Assembly (NCBI RefSeq): GCF_006517275.1
Contig: NZ_CP041191.1
Coordinates: 434,001-498,000 of the forward strand
Origin: Labrenzia sp. PHM005
GTDB lineage: Bacteria > Pseudomonadota > Alphaproteobacteria > Rhizobiales > Stappiaceae
Direction: 5' to 3'
Length of the DNA stretch: 64,000 nucleotides
Shown here: positions 60,185-64,000 of the stretch, in pieces
Numbering within the stretch: the first letter of the stretch is position 1
How the letters are laid out: every line of letters starts with the position of its first letter
Notes under the pieces: model-generated
Told to the model about the DNA's origin: nothing
Databases searched by the model: none
What the model saw: the letters and a program-made list of their open reading frames with translations, nothing else
Made by a program: the position numbers and the translations under genes

Positions 60185-61492
60185 TTAGCTCTCCATTCGG
60201 GCGACAGCTGCCGCAATTTCGTTGATTAGATTGCGCTCGCCGGCGCGTATGAGAGCTCTACCATAACGCTCAGGTTCGGGAAGTCTCAGCTCCCCCTCCT
60301 CTAGCAGCCCAAGTTCGGTGATGATTGTTCGTCGCTGGCCGCTTGTAAGCCGCCAAAAGCGATACAATAGCTCGCGCGTATCTGTTTCACCCATGGCAGC
60401 CTCCGCATCTAGTACGATGGAGGTATTGGAATGATTGAGTCCAGTGTCGGTTTTTGATGATGGCGCCGCATCGATTGGATTGGAAACGATTGGAAACGGC
60501 GCCTCCTCAGGGACTGGAATTACAGTACAGAACACATCGCCACCTTGTGCGTTCTTTATAGATTCAAAGCGCTCAGGGACGTCTTGCAACCTTCGCTGAT
60601 GAAGTTCGACCTTAATATGACGATCACGGCCCTGTCCCTCGACTTCAAGAGCTATGAGGTTATAGCCAGGTTGATAAGGCTGTTCACCTCGCGACGGATT
60701 TACCGCGCCTGCTCCAAGTCGGACATATTCTGCCATAATGGCACGTTGCCGATGTTTATGCCCGAAAAGGTGAAATGCTGCGCGAGTAGTAAGTGCATCG
60801 TCGACTTCATCTGCGTCTGAAAGCCAGTCAATAGGGTGGTGAACTAACACAAGATTTGCGGTATTGGGGACTGGATTTAGGACGGTCTGCCTTGGGCTAA
60901 GATAAAGACTTCCTTGAATGTCGTCTTCACCATTTTGCCCTGATAGCAATGTGGAAGTTAGACCATAAATGCGAAGCGTCACGCCACCTTCAAGTGGAAG
61001 ATCTTGGTGCCAGAAAGGCTTGTCAGGCCAAACTTGGCAACCAAAAGGTGCAGCAAAATCATTATATGCAGAATGGGCGGCAAAAAGAGACTGACCGCTC
61101 TCCTCATTGGCAAGCTGTTGGCCCAACCGCCATTCCCGCTGGTTGGTAGGCGCTGACGAAATCATGTGTTGTGCAGACTGCGTCGGAACGTTTTGCCTAA
61201 TAATGTTTCGGTCTACGTCGTGATTACCCGGAACTGTAAAAATTCGACCTTTTGGGCATCCCGAGATGGCCGCTAGCTCCTGGATCCAATTCCAAGCGGT
61301 ATGGTATTCGTCTGGATCCGCCTTAAACGCGACATCCCCACCAATTAAGATAGCGTCGATTTCACCTAGCACACCAACCTGTTGAGCAAGATCGCGCATC
61401 ATCCTCGTACGAATGGCGAGGTGTGGGTCTTGTGAGGGGTCAAGGCATTCTGGCGACTTGAAATGAATATCTGAAATATGAAGCAATAGCAT
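60185..61492 (-). CDS. calcineurin-like metallophosphoesterase with adaptor-like C-terminus
   Basis: The first gene of the five-gene operon. Its 435 residues start with a complete calcineurin-type active site: D8 and H10 (SDIH), D53 (GGDV), GNHD at 89-92, HH in LVHHPIDWL near 225, and GHKH near 252. A low-complexity linker (about 320-370) leads to a 65-residue helical domain (TRELLYRFWRLTSGQRRTI onward) that resembles the GTPase-associated adaptor domain of these systems. The enzyme could be a nuclease or a phosphodiesterase; the substrate is unknown. It is the probable effector. The ATG at 61492 has GAGGGG upstream. Confidence 0.82.
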   Translation of the reverse strand: MLLLHISDIHFKSPECLDPSQDPHLAIRTRMMRDLAQQVGVLGEIDAILIGGDVAFKADPDEYHTAWNWIQELAAISGCPKGRIFTVPGNHDVDRNIIRQNVPTQSAQHMISSAPTNQREWRLGQQLANEESGQSLFAAHSAYNDFAAPFGCQVWPDKPFWHQDLPLEGGVTLRIYGLTSTLLSGQNGEDDIQGSLYLSPRQTVLNPVPNTANLVLVHHPIDWLSDADEVDDALTTRAAFHLFGHKHRQRAIMAEYVRLGAGAVNPSRGEQPYQPGYNLIALEVEGQGRDRHIKVELHQRRLQDVPERFESIKNAQGGDVFCTVIPVPEEAPFPIVSNPIDAAPSSKTDTGLNHSNTSIVLDAEAAMGETDTRELLYRFWRLTSGQRRTIITELGLLEEGELRLPEPERYGRALIRAGERNLINEIAAAVARMES

Positions 61493-61672
61493 TAATAGCG
61501 CCCCTCAACTCTTGGCAGCATGATGGCCAAATTTCACTCAGAAATTATCTCAAACGGGAAAAACTTCAAGGCGTTAGACATAAACTTCAATTTTCAAAAT
61601 CTCTGCGCCCAAAAGGAATAAAAATAGATCTACCGACCCAAAAATCTAAGATAAATTCAATGAAATTGGTAG

Positions 61673-61686
61673 TTGATTGAAATCAA
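61673..61686. promoter_or_regulatory. perfect FNR/FixK-type box upstream of the GTPase operon
   Basis: TTGATTGAAATCAA matches TTGAT-N4-ATCAA exactly and is part of a 16-base palindrome at 61674-61689. On the minus strand a possible -10 (TATCTT, 61653-61648) lies where a class II FNR promoter would place it, about 29 bases from the box centre. The operon start codon is 180 bases further. It could equally lie in the 3' region of the recombinase gene without function. Confidence 0.5.
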
Positions 61687-61720
61687 TCATGTAAATTTGT
61701 ATGTTTTCAATTATATTACG

Positions 61721-62269
61721 CTAGTTATTTACATCTATAATCCGATAAACCTGCATCCGAGAGCAACCGAACAGTTTAGCGATCTCCGAGGCCCCCTTCC
61801 CTTCAGCATGCGCCTTTCGAATACCATCATGGTCCAGCCTGCGTTTGCCGCCCTGGTAGACGCCCTTCTGCTTTGCTCGCTCAATACCCTCTCGCTGGCG
61901 CTCCTTGATGAAGCGGCGCTCCATCTGGGCAACCATGCCGAGGATTGTCAGCACCATCTGGCCCATTTCGCCACGCGTTGAGACATGCGGGTCGAGAACC
62001 GTGACAAAGGCGCCTTTCTGCTCGCATTCGTGAATGACGTTGAGCACGTCGCGCGTATCCCTGCCCAGGCGGTCGAGCCGGCAGACCAGCAGTTCGTCTT
62101 CGGGGCGGAGAAATTCGATCACTGTTGAGAGTTCGGTGCGGCCGTCCCGGCTGGCGCCGGAGACCTTTTCGGCGCGAACGATGCCGCAGCCTTCCGCCTT
62201 CAGTTTGCCGATTTGAACGTCCAGATCCTGGTCAGTGGTGCTGACCCTGGCATAGCCTATGCGCGCCAT
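61721..62269 (-). CDS. serine recombinase (resolvase/invertase family)
   Basis: A 182-residue small serine recombinase: catalytic Ser in IGYARVSTTDQDLDVQ (about residue 10), Arg residues in VCRLDRLGRDTRDVL near 63-73, the E helix, and a C-terminal HTH (ASEIAKLFGCSRMQVYRI). It is the resolvase or invertase type of Tn3-like elements and plasmids. It is upstream of the GTPase operon on the same strand; a repeat-rich stretch follows its start and could be its site. Confidence 0.9.
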   Translation of the reverse strand: MARIGYARVSTTDQDLDVQIGKLKAEGCGIVRAEKVSGASRDGRTELSTVIEFLRPEDELLVCRLDRLGRDTRDVLNVIHECEQKGAFVTVLDPHVSTRGEMGQMVLTILGMVAQMERRFIKERQREGIERAKQKGVYQGGKRRLDHDGIRKAHAEGKGASEIAKLFGCSRMQVYRIIDVNN

Positions 62270-62270
62270 A

Positions 62271-62387
62271 TGTCACCTCAAGCTTTAGGCCTGAGGCTAC
62301 GGTGTCACGAATAGTCGATGTCAACCCAGATGTTACATTGATCCAGTCGAACGCGTGACGTCACTTCCGGGTGTACTTTCCTGTTAC
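62271..62387. repeat. repeat-rich region upstream of the recombinase, possible res site
   Basis: Words TGTCAC (62271 and 62303), TGTCAA (62319), TGTTAC (62331 and 62382) and the palindrome GTGACGTCAC (62355-62364) cluster here, with an imperfect palindrome CCTCA...TGAGG at 62276-62296. Small serine recombinases act at arrays of such half-sites next to their gene. The match is by eye. Confidence 0.3.
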
Positions 62388-62712
62388 AACTAAGCACACA
62401 AGCCCAGAGAACCCAATATTCTCATTGATCGGCTAGCGGGTAAGTTCCGGCCCCAAACAGAGCATCGCGAGAGATGCGCTCTATGACTTCTTTGCACGCC
62501 ATTTTGGGCATTCACCTTAAATGCAGCTGATCCTAAACACCGACCACCAAGTTCCTGGGCCACCTCGATGACAGGGGACCTAGTTCGTCAACCAGCTACC
62601 TATACTTGCAGAGCTTTGAGTAGTAGGTAGGAGCCCCAGCAGCAGTTCACACAGGCCGCGCCGGTGAAAGTGGGTTCTGCTTAGAAGGCAAAAATACTTT
62701 GAGGTCTTTTCC
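62388..62712. other. intergenic region before the nucleotidyltransferase gene
   Basis: About 325 bases with no supported gene. A stretch near 62458-62484 (AGAGCATC ... GATGCGCTCT) could form an imperfect hairpin. No terminal inverted repeats of a transposon were found. Confidence 0.4.
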
Positions 62713-64000
62713 ATGCTCCAACGCCCCGCCGTCATCGACGACCTGCAGGTCATCCTCTCAGATTGGGTCACTTCGTTAGACTCGCCCAAGCTGCTGGGCG
62801 CGTTTCTTTTCGGAAGCACAGTCAATGAAGACGGCGTTCGATTTCAACCGGACATGGGCGATCTCGACGTTATCGTCGTGGTTGACTGGGAATCCGTGTC
62901 CCCGGGGGAGCGCATCGCACAAATCAACCAGTTGCGTGATGCGAAGCTAGATCTGGAAACAAATCTTTTCCGTAAGCTGAGCAGGGAGAACGGATCCAAA
63001 CAAATTGTAAGTCTCGTTCCGATCACCCCATTCGAAGTTGATCAAGCTGTCCACAAGGATGGAGTGAACCACATTCTAACCGGCGCGAGGGCATACGATC
63101 TCTTCAAGAAATGTGAGATTGATAGCCTCAACGGTGGCCAATCTTCCTCTCCTCTGGAGAATCATCATCGGACGGTCCTGAATTTCGTTCAGAAGAAACG
63201 TGCCGAAGCACTGTCGGTCACGCCCAACGGTCGAGGTGGCATGGCTCCTGCTGCTCATGATGATCCGGTCCCGAAGGAGCTGATCCGAAATTTCGCCGTT
63301 GCCACCGCCGATCTGGAAAAGCATTCGGACATCTCCGAACTCAGACGCGGCTTGAAAGAAATTGGCATTTTTGCTTCCGAAGCGGCTGACTGGACTCCGC
63401 TGGCGAGCCAGTTTGCGAGTTGGTTTGAAGTTCGGCAAGGCGCACGCGGTGAGGTGGACCCGGTCATCAGCCATGACCATTACCTCCTCCTCGTCGAGGC
63501 CATCTACGATCGCGTGCGACAGCAATATGTGGGATCCAACAGCGCCCAATTCACCGGCACGATGATCGGCAGCGTGACGATACCGGCCACGGAACCCGCA
63601 CTGCCCTCCTCTCACCGCTTGAAGTCAACGTTCCGAGTCACGCTTTCAGACAAGCTGGGAGGATCGAAAAGCGATGTACTTCGCTCCATTCGCGCAGCCC
63701 GCGCGAATATGAAGGCCCGAGTAACCAACCCCTTCGAGATCCTATTCGAGGAACAAGCCGACGCTGACGAGCTTCTCGCGATAGATGACGCAATGCTGGA
63801 CAGCAAGAAGCACCGGAGGAAGGTGGAGGCCTTCGAGCGGAGAACTCTGATCGCAGCGAGACAAGAGCTTTGGACTCAAGGCGTTGAACTTATTCTGTAT
63901 TATGGCGGATCTTTGTTCCATGGCGATGAAGAGGTGATCGAGGAGGCATGTAGGACCGCCATTCGCAACTGGTTCTCTATTGCCGCTACTAACGTAGTCA
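62713..64000 (+). CDS. nucleotidyltransferase-domain protein, cut by the right window edge
   Basis: The frame is open from an ATG at 62713, with GAGG eight bases upstream, to the edge (429 codons). The N-terminal domain has the Pol-beta nucleotidyltransferase signature GAFLFGSTV near residue 30, then DMGDLDVIVVVDW near 45-57 with the two catalytic Asp. The following 370 residues are not recognised; they contain a helical segment (about 190-270) and a basic one (about 310-400). Such N-terminal nucleotidyltransferases occur in toxin-antitoxin and signalling-based defence systems. It is transcribed away from the recombinase gene. Confidence 0.65.
   Translation, partial: MLQRPAVIDDLQVILSDWVTSLDSPKLLGAFLFGSTVNEDGVRFQPDMGDLDVIVVVDWESVSPGERIAQINQLRDAKLDLETNLFRKLSRENGSKQIVSLVPITPFEVDQAVHKDGVNHILTGARAYDLFKKCEIDSLNGGQSSSPLENHHRTVLNFVQKKRAEALSVTPNGRGGMAPAAHDDPVPKELIRNFAVATADLEKHSDISELRRGLKEIGIFASEAADWTPLASQFASWFEVRQGARGEVDPVISHDHYLLLVEAIYDRVRQQYVGSNSAQFTGTMIGSVTIPATEPALPSSHRLKSTFRVTLSDKLGGSKSDVLRSIRAARANMKARVTNPFEILFEEQADADELLAIDDAMLDSKKHRRKVEAFERRTLIAARQELWTQGVELILYYGGSLFHGDEEVIEEACRTAIRNWFSIAATNVV

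Noticed and set aside
63076..63615. 179-codon minus-strand frame inside the nucleotidyltransferase gene
   Set aside because: It has no recognisable motif, and the plus-strand frame has a nucleotidyltransferase signature and a ribosome-binding site.

Overview
The window is chromosomal DNA from an alphaproteobacterium of the order Rhizobiales/Hyphomicrobiales. The gene order tsaB-rimI-fur/mur-acyltransferase-miaB-phoH-ybeY-corC-lnt-phrR-metK-trmB-rimP-nusA-ylxR-infB, the neighbouring pmtA-dnaJ-dnaK and rpsT-dnaA, and the protein sequences suggest a marine group such as Roseibium/Labrenzia/Stappia. The genus is an inference from memory, not from a search.

Positions 1-25.8 kb are almost all minus-strand housekeeping genes. 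They cover translation and ribosome assembly (infB, ylxR, nusA, rimP, trmB, ybeY, rimI, tsaB, miaB), SAM synthesis (metK), lipoprotein and phospholipid work (lnt, acyltransferase, pmtA-like), metal regulation (fur/mur), Fe-S assembly (nifU-like), and proteostasis (hslUV, dnaKJ with a sigma32-type promoter). Positions 26-31 kb hold small metabolic and stress genes (alkB, DUF2269, an SDR-DoxX fusion, osmC opposite a GntR regulator, an MDR dehydrogenase). A PAP2-type membrane phosphatase at 31.2-32.2 kb lies between two near-identical copies of the ubiB 3' end and looks inserted. Positions 32.5-45.1 kb hold ubiB, ubiE, mutM, an enoyl-CoA hydratase, rpsT and a replication block: rhodanese, dnaA, dnaN, recF, gyrB. 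A PAS/GGDEF/degenerate-EAL protein and an RlpA-like protein follow.

From tRNA-Arg(CCG) at 48.75 kb to the right edge the content is accessory. First comes an integrated-element module: a leader of five hairpins, an excisionase-like HTH gene, a possible Rep protein and a DUF927 ATPase. Next is a small-gene block (Tudor-like, DUF3768, DUF805, an exported unknown). Then comes the most interesting locus: a five-gene, translationally coupled minus-strand operon (61,492 to 55,180) encoding a calcineurin-like phosphoesterase with a C-terminal adaptor-like tail, an unknown alpha-helical protein, a Cys-cluster P-loop GTPase, a second P-loop GTPase, and a large GAP1-type GTPase-associated protein. This matches a class of computationally predicted NTP-dependent conflict (defence) systems. 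A perfect FNR/FixK box lies upstream. A serine recombinase and a partial nucleotidyltransferase gene complete the window. No integrase and no second copy of the tRNA 3' end are visible, so the island probably continues past the right edge.
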